A DNA stretch of 64,000 bases from Candidatus Zixiibacteriota bacterium (GTDB taxonomy: Bacteria > Zixibacteria > MSB-5A5 > GN15 > FEB-12), in NCBI GenBank assembly GCA_035380245.1, contig DAOSXA010000002.1:1116001-1180000 (forward strand), given 5' to 3'. The number at the start of each line of letters is the position of its first letter. The first letter of the stretch is position 1. The notes beneath the pieces were generated by a model. The model saw nothing but the letters and a program-made list of their open reading frames with translations, searched no databases and was not told the DNA's origin. Positions 45,289-54,429 of the stretch are shown here, piece after piece. The translations under genes were made by a program, and so were the position numbers.

Positions 45289-46134
45289 TCAGGCCAGTTT
45301 CATGTTGTCGATGAGGCGAACGCCGTGAAGACGCACAGCCAGAGAACAGACCGTATTCCGGACAACGGATCGTACGGGGACAAGTGAGGTCAAATCGGTG
45401 AAGGCAATGTAGTCAATCTCAGCCGTCGGACAATGCGATAAAATCACCGCTCGCATTTCCCGTTCGATTTTCTTGACCGACTTTTCTCCCGAGCGAACCA
45501 TCGCTTTGGCCGAGCCTAGAGCCCGATACAGCCCGAGCGCCTCCAGCTTCTGCTCCGGCGTGAAATACTTGTTGCGCGAGGATAAGGCCAGGCCGGAAGC
45601 CTCGCGCACGGTCGGGGCAATGACGAACTTCATCGGATAACCGAGGTCGTGAGTCATTTGTCTCAACACCTGCGCCTGCTGATAATCTTTCTGACCGAAC
45701 ACGACCAGATCGGGGCGACAGATGTTGAACAGTTTTGACACGATCGTGGTCACGCCCCGGAAATGAGTGGGGCGCTGCACTCCCTCGAGCGTCCCGGTCA
45801 ACTTCTCGACCTCGACACAGGTCTGGAAATTATCGGGGTAAACCTCGCGGGTCTTGGGAGTGAAGACGATATCGCCGCCCGCCTCGGTGATTTTGCGGAC
45901 GTCGCCTTTTTCGTCTCGGGGATATTTGTCGAGGTCCTCGTTCGGGGCGAACTGGGTCGGGTTGACGAATACCGAGACAATGACGACATCGGTTTCTTTT
46001 TTAGCCCGACGGATCAGGGACAGATGGCCCTCGTGGAGAAAGCCCATGGTCGGAACGAGACCGATGGTTTTACCCTGCGCGGCGATTTCACGCGCGGCGG
46101 TTTGCATCTTTTTTATGGAGCGGATTATTTTCAT
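45289..46134 (-). CDS. panC: Pantoate--beta-alanine ligase PanC
   Basis: ATP-dependent pantothenate synthetase, 281 aa. Motifs VPTMGFLHEGHLSLIRRA (HxGH nucleotide site), VSVFVNPTQFAPNEDLDKYP, VFGQKDYQQ and LALSSRNKYF (KMSKS-like) are all present. Completes vitamin B5 with PanD. Follows the membrane-protein gene by 14 bases on the same strand. Confidence 0.96.
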   Translation of the reverse strand: MKIIRSIKKMQTAAREIAAQGKTIGLVPTMGFLHEGHLSLIRRAKKETDVVIVSVFVNPTQFAPNEDLDKYPRDEKGDVRKITEAGGDIVFTPKTREVYPDNFQTCVEVEKLTGTLEGVQRPTHFRGVTTIVSKLFNICRPDLVVFGQKDYQQAQVLRQMTHDLGYPMKFVIAPTVREASGLALSSRNKYFTPEQKLEALGLYRALGSAKAMVRSGEKSVKKIEREMRAVILSHCPTAEIDYIAFTDLTSLVPVRSVVRNTVCSLAVRLHGVRLIDNMKLA

Positions 46135-46148
46135 TTAGCGACAGGAAT

Positions 46149-47273
46149 TTATACTTCTCCCTCGTCGATCGGCGGGTTGACCGGCTCGTCGGTGAAAAAC
46201 AAGGGTGATTCATCGGCCAGGCGATAGCCGTCTTTCACGAACCGGATCACCATGAAACCACGCGCCTGAGCGGTGGCGATCACCGAGAACATATAACCAA
46301 AGACCGAGGCAAAGATCAGAAACAGCATGAACGACATGACGTAAGAAACCGGTTCGTCGGTCCCGCCTCGCAGCCAGGGATCGATCGAGAAGGACCAGGA
46401 GATGCCGGGGAAAATGTTGATCGTTTCCCGGACCAGGTCGGAGTCGGCCGGAAGATGTTTCAGGCCGGAGCGAATGAGTTGTTCGATTTTACCGCCACCG
46501 CTGAGACCCGAGGTAAACGCGAGAAATTGAGTCGCTCGGAAGCAGAAATATGCATAGACAAAACCGCAGACTTTGGCCGCCGCGAGCGAGAAGACGGTGA
46601 ATCCCAGCCAGCGCCAGGGCTGCCGGATAATGGTCGAAAAAGTCTCCAGTATCGCGCTGAACGTCTCCCCTTTGCGCTCGGCCGAAGCGACTGTCGGCAT
46701 GAGCAGACAGGAGACTATCAGCACCAGCACGATAAAAATCGTAATAATCGAAATAATGAAAGTGGGGAAAACGAACAAAACGCTGTAGAGCCATTCGCCG
46801 ATCCAGGGGATCCGAGCCACGAGCCCGAACGCCATGAACAGGAGAATAATAAAACCGACAAACAGGACGATGGACAGTTCCGAAAGAAGAATCTGCCGGA
46901 AGCGCTGGAAGGCGAACTTCATCGCACCCCAGAACGAAAAGAAACGGTTACCGCGAATCTGCTCGATATCTATCGCCGATACGGCGAACATACCCAGCAT
47001 TACCCCGTGCAGAGTTAACAGTAATCCCAGAGCGTAAACCGAGGCGGCCACGGTATGACTGAAATGAAACGGGATAAACGGGAAAATATCATAGGCGGAC
47101 CAGACAAAACTGATCTTCTCCCCCTCAATCGCCAGAGCCAGATACAAAAACAGATCGTAGACGGTCAGGGCCAGACAAAGAAAAATGGTCATGACAAGAA
47201 TTCGCTTGGCCGAAAGGGCCTTGGCCGGCGCCCAGAGGACATCACGGAAATCATAATGTGGCGGTTTTTCCAT
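46149..47273 (-). CDS. Polytopic membrane protein of unknown function
   Basis: A 374-aa protein with about seven predicted membrane segments, at roughly 28-50, 78-100, 129-158, 165-193, 218-240 and 305-335. Between them is a cytoplasmic stretch SAERKGETFSAILETFSTII. No recognised family signature; the GETFSAI segment with following RQPWRW recalls DUF4013-type permease-like proteins but is not decisive. There is no Shine-Dalgarno. A TTGACC-17-GAAATT pair ends six bases before the ATG, a geometry like that of purM, though the -10 is weak. Confidence 0.6.
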   Translation of the reverse strand: MEKPPHYDFRDVLWAPAKALSAKRILVMTIFLCLALTVYDLFLYLALAIEGEKISFVWSAYDIFPFIPFHFSHTVAASVYALGLLLTLHGVMLGMFAVSAIDIEQIRGNRFFSFWGAMKFAFQRFRQILLSELSIVLFVGFIILLFMAFGLVARIPWIGEWLYSVLFVFPTFIISIITIFIVLVLIVSCLLMPTVASAERKGETFSAILETFSTIIRQPWRWLGFTVFSLAAAKVCGFVYAYFCFRATQFLAFTSGLSGGGKIEQLIRSGLKHLPADSDLVRETINIFPGISWSFSIDPWLRGGTDEPVSYVMSFMLFLIFASVFGYMFSVIATAQARGFMVIRFVKDGYRLADESPLFFTDEPVNPPIDEGEV

Positions 47274-47391
47274 AAGCCTAATTTCGCTCCATCAGGCGGT
47301 CGGGTCAAGCTCAAACGACGGCCCGCCCGGCTGATACTCTAAGTGTCTGTGAGACTTATACCAACGACTATTAAAAATAATCCTTTTTTGA

Positions 47392-47421
47392 TTGAATAAC
47401 CGACCGCCTCGATAGTATGAT
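47392..47421 (+). promoter_or_regulatory. Promoter of the small zinc-ribbon membrane protein gene
   Basis: TTGAAT (47392-47397), 18-base spacer, TATGAT (47416-47421); the ATG at 47451 is preceded by AGGAGG. Confidence 0.5.
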
Positions 47422-47450
47422 ATTCAGGAACACAGGCAGGAGGTATTCCG

Positions 47451-47789
47451 ATGAAATTACTGAGAATAATGGTAACGGCGGTGGTTTTGCTCCCCCTGAT
47501 AATAATCGGCTACACCGTTGCAACAGACGGTTGGGATATCGCCACCACAGTCGTCGTGAGTTCACTGGCTGCCGTTGCGATAGCGTTGGTTATCATGGTT
47601 CGCAGCCATGCTCGCAACCATGTCTATCGTTGTGATATCTGCCGTGAGATTTTTGAAATCAGCGCCTGGACCGATTTCTTTTCTCCGCATTGCCCCGACA
47701 AAAAGCGTTTGACCTGCCCGAAGTGCGGTGAAATTTCCTGGTGCCAAGAGCTCGATCGGAGCGCTCTTACAACCGAGCAGACGAATTAA
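47451..47789 (+). CDS. Small membrane protein with C-terminal zinc ribbon
   Basis: A 112-aa protein. Two hydrophobic segments (about residues 5-24 and 31-50) are followed by a cytoplasmic zinc-ribbon-like domain with two Cys pairs, YRCDICREIF and LTCPKCGEISWC. The SPHCPDKK cysteine lies between them. Function unknown. A perfect AGGAGG eight bases before the ATG and its own promoter make this a real gene. Convergent with the GTPase gene. Confidence 0.75.
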   Translation: MKLLRIMVTAVVLLPLIIIGYTVATDGWDIATTVVVSSLAAVAIALVIMVRSHARNHVYRCDICREIFEISAWTDFFSPHCPDKKRLTCPKCGEISWCQELDRSALTTEQTN

Positions 47790-47857
47790 ATTTCTGAGTC
47801 GACAAGGGCATCGACCGACCACGGAAAATACAATCGTCATACGGGGAATATAAATGC

Positions 47858-48856
47858 TTACACGTGGAACTCGATGATGTCCTCATCGGAGAGAACAAAA
47901 TCCTTCTGAACGCGCTGGCCCTCGAATTTACCGCTTCCCCAAATTTTCGCGAACTTGAGCTTTTTGGCAAAATCCTTGTGAAGTGATTCGGCGGCTTGTT
48001 CGACCGTGCTTTCGAGCGGTAAAATCACCGGATCGTTGCGGTCCGATTCCTTACCGATCGGCTTGGTGTAGACCCGGATGATATCGAGCGAATCGAACAA
48101 GGCTCGACGGAAGACAGCCAGGGTATCATCGTCGATGATCGAAGTTTTAACGAGGACGAATCCGGGGAACATTTTCTCCAGCGCGGTCAGCCGTTCACCG
48201 GTTTCATCGTCGTAGATTTTATGAGCGCAGACAATCGTCTTACGGGGACAGAAACGGGGGTCATCGGGCTGTGCGGCAAAGGTCGGCGTGAGCAGAATCC
48301 GCTTTTCTTCGAGCTTATCCAGCACAAAACGCAGATCGGACGCCATGGTCGGAGCCGCCAGGTCGGCCACCATTACGGCGACATCGGCGTTACGAATCAG
48401 ACCGGAGAGGTAGTTTTCGTAAGATTCGGGTGAAATCGGCGGGGTATCGATAAGTTGAATCTGAATCGTTTCGAACTTCATCATACCGGCCAGCGGTTCA
48501 CGCGTGGTAAAGGGATAATCGCCGATCAACGGAGCAGCCCCGGTCAGGCTGTCGACCAATGAGGATTTTCCGCTGTTAGGCGGACCGATCAAAATGACCT
48601 GTCCGGCGCCCTCTTTCGGGATATGATCAAAGGCCGTCGCCGATCGGACCGGGCCGCCGCTTTTTACGGTTCCTTCGAGTTGTTTCTTGAGCTTGGAAAT
48701 TTTGGCCTTCATCTCCGCCTGGAGCTTGTCGGTCCCTTTGTGCTTGGGCATAATCCGAAGGAGTTCTTCGGCAATCCGAAGTTTCTCGCGGGTGTCGCGC
48801 TCGGCGCGGAATTCCCGTTCCAGCTCATAATATTGAGGCGGTAAATTTGCCGGCAT
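47858..48856 (-). CDS. DRG/Obg-type GTPase with TGS domain
   Basis: A 332-aa protein of the DRG branch of TRAFAC GTPases. The N-terminal helical region resembles DRG proteins (KGTDKLQAEMKAKISKLKKQ). G1 is GPPNSGKSS, switch region DYPFTTREPLAG, G3 is DTPP, and a C-terminal TGS domain (about 260-332) has IRVYTKPIGKE and LSDEDIIEFHV. The G4 motif that should read NKxD appears as AHKIYDDE, so guanine specificity is uncertain. DRG-type proteins bind ribosomes in archaea and eukaryotes; bacterial members are uncharacterised. The ATG at 48856 is chosen because the upstream 28 codons are not conserved-looking. TATTTA ends six bases before it. Confidence 0.8.
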   Translation of the reverse strand: MPANLPPQYYELEREFRAERDTREKLRIAEELLRIMPKHKGTDKLQAEMKAKISKLKKQLEGTVKSGGPVRSATAFDHIPKEGAGQVILIGPPNSGKSSLVDSLTGAAPLIGDYPFTTREPLAGMMKFETIQIQLIDTPPISPESYENYLSGLIRNADVAVMVADLAAPTMASDLRFVLDKLEEKRILLTPTFAAQPDDPRFCPRKTIVCAHKIYDDETGERLTALEKMFPGFVLVKTSIIDDDTLAVFRRALFDSLDIIRVYTKPIGKESDRNDPVILPLESTVEQAAESLHKDFAKKLKFAKIWGSGKFEGQRVQKDFVLSDEDIIEFHV

Positions 48857-48969
48857 ACCGGATAAATAATAAATGCGGGGCCTCAAAACAAGAGGTGACT
48901 CAAGGCTTGTTACAACCGGCCGATATATCATAGAAGACACGAAGGGACAGAGAGGAAAAGAGGGTAAAT

Positions 48970-49470
48970 ATGGAACAATTTCGTAATCTGCTGGAAGTCG
49001 AGTACGACGATACCAATCGAATCGTATACCTCACGGCAAGCGAAACCATTTCCATATCCTGCGAAACGGAAATGATACAACTTTGTTCGACAATTAGGGA
49101 GACACTGGATCAATACGGTCCCGAACGTCTCTACCTGGTTATGGATCTGCTCCGTTTCGCGATAGAACCGTCCCTGGCAGAACTTTATGCCGAGAGAGTG
49201 CGTTCTCTTACGGAAGATTATCTTTATCCCGACGGCCTGGCGCGGTACGGTTATCAAATTACCCGGGTAACGATAATGCTCGGAGCCGAAAACAAGAAAG
49301 CGACCAAAGACTTATTCTTCACTAACAAAGAAGAAGCCTGTCAATACATTTACAACCGTATTGCCCTGCGAACCAGCCATCATCCGCTGGAACAGAACGA
49401 GGAAGAGCAAACGACACCCGATACCGGCGGTATCGATATCAGTCAGATTACCTACGGCCATATGGAATAG
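48970..49470 (+). CDS. Hypothetical protein, possibly STAS-like
   Basis: A 166-aa soluble protein not recognised. The first 120 residues alternate strands and helices (NRIVYLTASETI, LYLVMDLLRFAIEPSLAELYAERV, YGYQITRVTIMLGAENK) in a way reminiscent of small alpha/beta regulators such as SpoIIAA/STAS-like proteins. The last 35 residues are acidic and probably disordered. GAGGG precedes the ATG. It is divergent from the GTPase gene and convergent with the aminotransferase gene. Confidence 0.6.
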   Translation: MEQFRNLLEVEYDDTNRIVYLTASETISISCETEMIQLCSTIRETLDQYGPERLYLVMDLLRFAIEPSLAELYAERVRSLTEDYLYPDGLARYGYQITRVTIMLGAENKKATKDLFFTNKEEACQYIYNRIALRTSHHPLEQNEEEQTTPDTGGIDISQITYGHME

Positions 49471-49482
49471 TAAGCCTTACGT

Positions 49483-50655
49483 TTATTTCCAGCCGTATCT
49501 TTTCAGAACATCCTCAATCGCTTCACAAACCTGATCCACCTGGACGGTTGTAAGTTCCGGGTAGAGCGGAAGTGAAACCACTCTTCGCCCCGCATAGGTG
49601 GTATTCGGGAAATAGTTGGGAGAAAGACTCAGGAGCCGCTGGTAATAGCTCAACTCGAAAACCGGCTGATAATGGACCCCGCATTCGATTCCGCGTAGAG
49701 CCATAAGGCTGATAAACTTGTTGCGATCACATTTCAGCTCGGACAAATGCAACCGAATGATAAACAGGTGCCAGCCGTGGGTGAAGCCACTTGCAACGGT
49801 CGGCAGCTCAAAATAACGACTGAACTGCTTCAAGTTTCGGATATAGCGTTGGGCAAGGGCAGTTCGTTTCTTCTGTTTTTTATCGAGAGATTTTATTTCA
49901 CCGAGACCGATGGCCGCGGCCACATCCGACATATTGGCCTTGAAACCGGGCCGGACGGCATCGTACTGCCAGCCTCCTTTGGCCTTGCGGGCATGGGCGT
50001 TGCTGGTCAAACCGTGATTGGCCAGTGAACGGATGGCATCGATAACCATCTTGTGACGTGACACCACCATCCCTCCCTCGCCGCAAGTGAGATTCTTGGT
50101 CGAATAAAACGAGAACACCGAGGCATCGGCCAGTCGCGGAGTCGAGTGATTTTGGTAACGTCCGCCGATAGCATGGGCGCTGTCGGTCACGAGCGGCAGT
50201 TTATGATAGTCGGCAATCTTGTTGAGACGAGGATAGTCGGCCGGATACCCCGCAATATCGACCGGCAAAATCGCCAGAGTTTTTGAAGAAATTTTGCGAG
50301 CGACTTCCTCGGGATCGATGTTGAGAGTCGCGGGATCGATATCGGCCAGAACCGGCCGGGCGCCGGTTGCGAGGATCGCCTCTATCGTAGCCACGAACGT
50401 GAACGGTGTCGTCATTATCTCGCACCCCGGTTTAGCGCCAATCGCCGTCAGCAATAATTGCAGACCGGAAGTACCCGAGCTTACCGCCACCGCCTGATTG
50501 ACGCCCAGGTATTCACCGACGGCTTTCTCAAAAGCTGCAACTTTGGGGCCGGTGGTGAGCCAGCCCGAGTTGAGCACCTCAGCCACCTCACGCCTGGCTG
50601 CCGCAGACACTTTGAGGTCAAACAACGGGATTTTGATTGTCTTTTTTGCCGCCAT
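49483..50655 (-). CDS. DegT/DnrJ/EryC1 family sugar aminotransferase
   Basis: PLP-dependent aminotransferase (390 aa) acting on nucleotide-linked keto sugars. The Schiff-base lysine lies in FSFYSTKNLTCGEGGMV. FDLKVSAAARREVAEVLNSGW, AVSSGTSGLQLLL and CGVHYQPVFEL are standard family motifs. It overlaps the glycosyltransferase gene upstream by 38 bases. It is the last gene of the polysaccharide run and is distinct from the WbpE-like paralogue at 56.9-58.0 kb, suggesting a second amino sugar. Confidence 0.93.
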   Translation of the reverse strand: MAAKKTIKIPLFDLKVSAAARREVAEVLNSGWLTTGPKVAAFEKAVGEYLGVNQAVAVSSGTSGLQLLLTAIGAKPGCEIMTTPFTFVATIEAILATGARPVLADIDPATLNIDPEEVARKISSKTLAILPVDIAGYPADYPRLNKIADYHKLPLVTDSAHAIGGRYQNHSTPRLADASVFSFYSTKNLTCGEGGMVVSRHKMVIDAIRSLANHGLTSNAHARKAKGGWQYDAVRPGFKANMSDVAAAIGLGEIKSLDKKQKKRTALAQRYIRNLKQFSRYFELPTVASGFTHGWHLFIIRLHLSELKCDRNKFISLMALRGIECGVHYQPVFELSYYQRLLSLSPNYFPNTTYAGRRVVSLPLYPELTTVQVDQVCEAIEDVLKRYGWK

Positions 50656-51706
50656 CGCTAATCAACCTCTCGTATAAATCGCTCATCATATCCAGGGATT
50701 CATCCCAGGTGAATTTATCCGCGACCATTCGTCGCCCGGCTTGTCCGAGTTTGCGACAAAGGTCGTCATCGGAAGCCAGACGCAAAATTGCCGCAGCCAG
50801 ATAATCGCTGTCGTTCGGGGGAACCAGCAAACCGGTTTCGCCGTCAATCAAGACCTCCGGCACACCACCGACGTCGGAAGCGATCACCGCGCGACCGTTC
50901 GCCGAAGTCTCAAGAACCGCGACTCCGAACGCCTCTTTGAGTGAGGGCATAACCATGAAATGGTGGTCCTGAAGAAAATCACCGATGCGGGCATTGTCGA
51001 TAAAACCAACGAACCGGACGACTTTCTCAAGACCGAGGCGCTTGACCTGAGTTTTCAACTCGTTCGTCAAGGGACCTTCACCGGCAATCGACAACCGTAT
51101 CTCGGGCATAGCGGTATGGGCAATGGCCGTCGCCTCGATCAGCACCTCCGGCCCATACTTGCGATAGTGGTGTTTGATGAAACATATTTTCTTCAGGTCA
51201 CCCGCCGGGAGGTCTTTGACTTCGGGCGGAAGGTCGACGCCAAAGGGAATGATACTTATACGTTCCATCGGCAGATCGACGATCTCGCGGGTAACACGAC
51301 GCAGCATTCGTGAAGTTACCGTGACATGGTCAACTCCGGCCAGGGCTTTGCGCACCAACGACCGCCCCGGCCAATGAGCGCCAAAATCGACCACATCCGA
51401 TCCCCAAACCGAAAGGATTGTCGGATGAAGCCCAACCTTGCGGGCCCATAATCCGAATCCGGAAGCGAAGTGGGCATGAACCAGATCCGGTTTGAAAGCG
51501 CGAGCGACAGCGATCGCCTCTTTGGCTTTAGTGAAATAAACAGCCCGGCTGGTGCGCGGAATGATATAAGTGTCGATCCCGTCAAGCGGTTCACCGCCGA
51601 CCGAGATTAACTTAATTTCGTAACCACGGCTCGTAAGGCCGCGCACCCAGCGCTGAATATGAACCGACTGCGCCCAGCCGAATATAGCAATACGTTTCCT
51701 GCTCAT
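50618..51706 (-). CDS. Glycosyltransferase family 4
   Basis: A 362-aa GT-B enzyme. MSRKRIAIFGWAQSVHIQRW opens the acceptor domain, LVHAHFASGFGLWAR follows, and the C-terminal donor site has PSLKEAFGVAVLETSANGRA (the E-x7-E pair) and GLLVPPNDSDYLA. It resembles the glycosyltransferase at 19.4-20.5 kb. Eleven bases after murJ-like, overlapping the aminotransferase, so part of the same operon. Confidence 0.9.
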   Translation of the reverse strand: MSRKRIAIFGWAQSVHIQRWVRGLTSRGYEIKLISVGGEPLDGIDTYIIPRTSRAVYFTKAKEAIAVARAFKPDLVHAHFASGFGLWARKVGLHPTILSVWGSDVVDFGAHWPGRSLVRKALAGVDHVTVTSRMLRRVTREIVDLPMERISIIPFGVDLPPEVKDLPAGDLKKICFIKHHYRKYGPEVLIEATAIAHTAMPEIRLSIAGEGPLTNELKTQVKRLGLEKVVRFVGFIDNARIGDFLQDHHFMVMPSLKEAFGVAVLETSANGRAVIASDVGGVPEVLIDGETGLLVPPNDSDYLAAAILRLASDDDLCRKLGQAGRRMVADKFTWDESLDMMSDLYERLISDGGKKDNQNPVV

Positions 51707-51717
51707 GTTCGTAAGAA

Positions 51718-53283
51718 TCAGGTCTGCGAACCCTGACGCAAGGCAATATAATCGGCAAAAACCCGTTTGACACCAAATATCAAACCGCCGGAGACGAAAC
51801 TCGCCAGAACCACGGCGGCGGAGATGATGAGCTTGATTATCAAAGCAAGCAGTGAGGATTCATCCAACCGACATAAAAGATAACTATCGACAAGCAAGGT
51901 CACGACAAACGCGGTCGCTCCGGAGGCGAGCAGGCGAAGGATATCGAAACCGATACGTCTGCCGGCAACGGCAGCGCTTCGTCTGATCGTTAAGATCATC
52001 AGCATCAGCGCCATGCCGAGATGAGCCAGCGAAGTGGCGGCGGAAATGCCCTGGTAGCCGAACCAGAGCGGTAAGATACCGGTAGCGGCGAATTTTACCA
52101 GCAACATGACCGCGGCGAACAACAACACCGTTTTACCCCAACCGGCGCCGTAACAGGCCCGCACCGAGGTCGAGACCACGAACAGCGCCAATACGGCCGG
52201 AATATAAGGTCGGAAAAGTTCCGAAGTAACCCGCGCCGACTCGGCATCAAACGCTCCCCGTTGAAACAACAAACGGACCAGCGGTTCGGCGTACAGGTAC
52301 ATAAACACCGCCAGCGGCACGGCGAACAGCAGGGCGGAATTGACGGCAGTACGGTAAGTCTCGGCAAACCTTTCGCGCTGGTTGGCTGAGGCCGAAGCGG
52401 AAAACATTGGAAAAACCACCGCGCCGATGGCAAAACCCAAGATCGACTCCGGAAGTTGCACCAGCACCTGGCAGTAGTTAAGAGCCGAGACTACTCCCTC
52501 GCCGAATCCCGGCGCTACGTAACGGTCGGCCAGGAAATAAGAACGGTTGATCAGTTCTATCAACAGCAGGATCGACGCCGTGCCGATAAAAGCGCGGCTT
52601 TCGTCCGACCAGATCACCGCGCGAAATCCACTCAACGGATGGAAACCGGCCAAACGCAGGGAGAGGTAAACGTTCTGGAGAAAGAGGCCGCCCACCAGGC
52701 CGACGGCCACGGCCGCCACGCCCAGTTGGTGATGCAGCAACAGAATCGACAGAATCGAAGTCAGATTGAAAACGATATACCCGGCAGCTGGATAGGAGTA
52801 GATTTTCCGAACATTGAGATAAGCCCGCATGAACGCTTCACTCGTCCCCAGCAGGACCATCACGGCCGTCAGGCGACTGAACCAGACGATCCGGGCGAAT
52901 TGTTCGGCGTCGTAATCACGGCCCCAGATTTTCATGATTAATGGCGCCGTGAGAACAATACCGAGCGTGATCGCCAGCGAAAGTAAATGGGTGAGATTGA
53001 TCGCCGGCCAGAGATTGCGCCAGGAGGCAGCCGCATCTGACAGCTCCGGTTGTTGTTCGAGCTTGCGGGTAATGAACGGCACGAACAGGTAATACGATGC
53101 GAAATTTATCACGCCATAGGCGAGCGCCGGGAGAATGAGCGCAATCAGGTAAAGATCGTATTGCGCCGAGGTGCCGAACTTATCGGCGATAACCATTTCA
53201 CGCACAAAACCGAGCAGGCGGGAAACCACAAGCACGGCGGCCACCGACAGCACCGCTGTTCTGGCGCGGGCACTCATCGTCAC
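51718..53283 (-). CDS. murJ: MurJ/MviN-family lipid-linked oligosaccharide flippase
   Basis: A 521-aa protein of the MOP exporter superfamily with about 14 membrane helices. The N-terminus SVAAVLVVSRLLGFVREMVIA is the MurJ signature, and QLPESILGFAIGAVVFPMFS and YLYAEPLVRLLFQRGAFD follow. Because it lies among polysaccharide genes rather than with dcw genes, it may flip either lipid II or a capsule repeat unit. Only one MurJ-type gene is in the window. The start is GTG at 53283 in a GTGA overlap with the epimerase gene. Confidence 0.85.
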   Translation of the reverse strand: MTMSARARTAVLSVAAVLVVSRLLGFVREMVIADKFGTSAQYDLYLIALILPALAYGVINFASYYLFVPFITRKLEQQPELSDAAASWRNLWPAINLTHLLSLAITLGIVLTAPLIMKIWGRDYDAEQFARIVWFSRLTAVMVLLGTSEAFMRAYLNVRKIYSYPAAGYIVFNLTSILSILLLHHQLGVAAVAVGLVGGLFLQNVYLSLRLAGFHPLSGFRAVIWSDESRAFIGTASILLLIELINRSYFLADRYVAPGFGEGVVSALNYCQVLVQLPESILGFAIGAVVFPMFSASASANQRERFAETYRTAVNSALLFAVPLAVFMYLYAEPLVRLLFQRGAFDAESARVTSELFRPYIPAVLALFVVSTSVRACYGAGWGKTVLLFAAVMLLVKFAATGILPLWFGYQGISAATSLAHLGMALMLMILTIRRSAAVAGRRIGFDILRLLASGATAFVVTLLVDSYLLCRLDESSLLALIIKLIISAAVVLASFVSGGLIFGVKRVFADYIALRQGSQT

Positions 53284-54368
53284 TTACCCGAGAGGTATCG
53301 GTCGATGGATGAGGTAATGATCGTCGAGGGGGCTTTGCCGTTAATTCGGTACGAAATTCTCGGGACCTTCGGCAAACGACGTAGTGACCTGAGAATTTTA
53401 TCCGGATCAAGGCCGACCAGGCGGTTGCCCTGATGAAGCGTCTCGACCCATTCGGTTTCATCGCGCAGAGTCAGAACCGGCGTACCGAGGAACAACGCCT
53501 CTTTTTGCAGGCCGCCGGAGTCGGTCAGGACGGCTTGCGCACAGGCGGCGGCGGTGAGGGTGTCGAGATAGCTCATGGGGCGTTCGAGAACAACCCGGTC
53601 GCATCGTTCGAGACGTTTCAATAAGCGGAACCGGCCAAGACGGGCTCGTGTGCGCGGGTGAAGCGGCAACAAGATCGGCAACGGCGCCTGTTCGATAATA
53701 GCAAGGAGTTTTTCGAGGTTGTCGCGACAGTCGACGTTGGCCGCCCGATGAACGGTCATAAACAGATATTGACCGGGTTGAAGTCCGTGCTTTTTGAGCG
53801 GCCGATTATTCTTTTTTATCGTAGCTCGCCGACGGTGGAGAAGTTCGAACATCAGATCGCCGGAGCGAATCAGGTTCTTTTTGATTCCCTCAGCTTTCAG
53901 ATTTTTTACCGCCGCCGCGGTGGGGCAAAACAACAGATCGCTGGCATGATCGGAGAGACGGCGATTGATTTCCTCGGGCATATCTTTCACGAACGAACGC
54001 ATCCCCGCCTCGACATGACCGACCGGAACCGAGAGTTTGGCCGCCGCCACCGCACCGGCAAGCGTGCTGTTGGTGTCGCCGTAAATAAGCACGAAATCCG
54101 GCCTGGTTTGCAGCAGGTATTTTTCTATCGCCGCCAGCATCGCGCCGGTCATAGCGCCGTGCCCGCCCCCGCCGATGTTCAGATTACGGTTGGCTTTGGG
54201 GATGTGCAGTTGTTTAAAAAATACCTCCGACATCTCGCGGTCATAATGCTGGCCGGTGTGCAAAATAAGATGATTGAATCTCCCGGCAAGTACCGGAGCC
54301 AGCGGGGCAAGTTTGATAAACTGCGGACGGGCTCCCACGATTGATATGACAGTCGGTCTGGTTTTCAT
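53280..54368 (-). CDS. UDP-GlcNAc 2-epimerase family protein (WecB/WbpI-like)
   Basis: Non-hydrolysing 2-epimerase, 362 aa. Motifs SIVGARPQFIKLAPL, ILHTGQHYDREMSEVFF, IYGDTNSTLAGAVAAAKL, GHVEAGMRSF, VHRAANVD and DSGGLQKEALFLGTPVLTLRDETEW are all characteristic. With WbpB/D/E-like genes in the same cluster, the substrate may be the 2,3-diacetamido-glucuronate nucleotide (WbpI role) rather than UDP-GlcNAc (WecB role); sequence alone does not decide. The ATG at 54368 is preferred to the upstream start at 54434, which lies in repeat DNA. Confidence 0.9.
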   Translation of the reverse strand: MKTRPTVISIVGARPQFIKLAPLAPVLAGRFNHLILHTGQHYDREMSEVFFKQLHIPKANRNLNIGGGGHGAMTGAMLAAIEKYLLQTRPDFVLIYGDTNSTLAGAVAAAKLSVPVGHVEAGMRSFVKDMPEEINRRLSDHASDLLFCPTAAAVKNLKAEGIKKNLIRSGDLMFELLHRRRATIKKNNRPLKKHGLQPGQYLFMTVHRAANVDCRDNLEKLLAIIEQAPLPILLPLHPRTRARLGRFRLLKRLERCDRVVLERPMSYLDTLTAAACAQAVLTDSGGLQKEALFLGTPVLTLRDETEWVETLHQGNRLVGLDPDKILRSLRRLPKVPRISYRINGKAPSTIITSSIDRYLSGK

Positions 54369-54377
54369 GCGGCTGTT

Positions 54378-54406
54378 AAGATAGCGCCGAACCGACGGCA
54401 ACTCAA
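54378..54406 (-). promoter_or_regulatory. Promoter of the 2-epimerase operon, near-leaderless
   Basis: Minus-strand TTGAGT (54401-54406), 17-base spacer, TATCTT (54378-54383), then nine bases to the ATG at 54368. Transcription would start within about three bases of the ATG. No Shine-Dalgarno is present. Confidence 0.6.
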
Positions 54407-54429
54407 CAAAAAGGTGGGGTAGGTTGATC

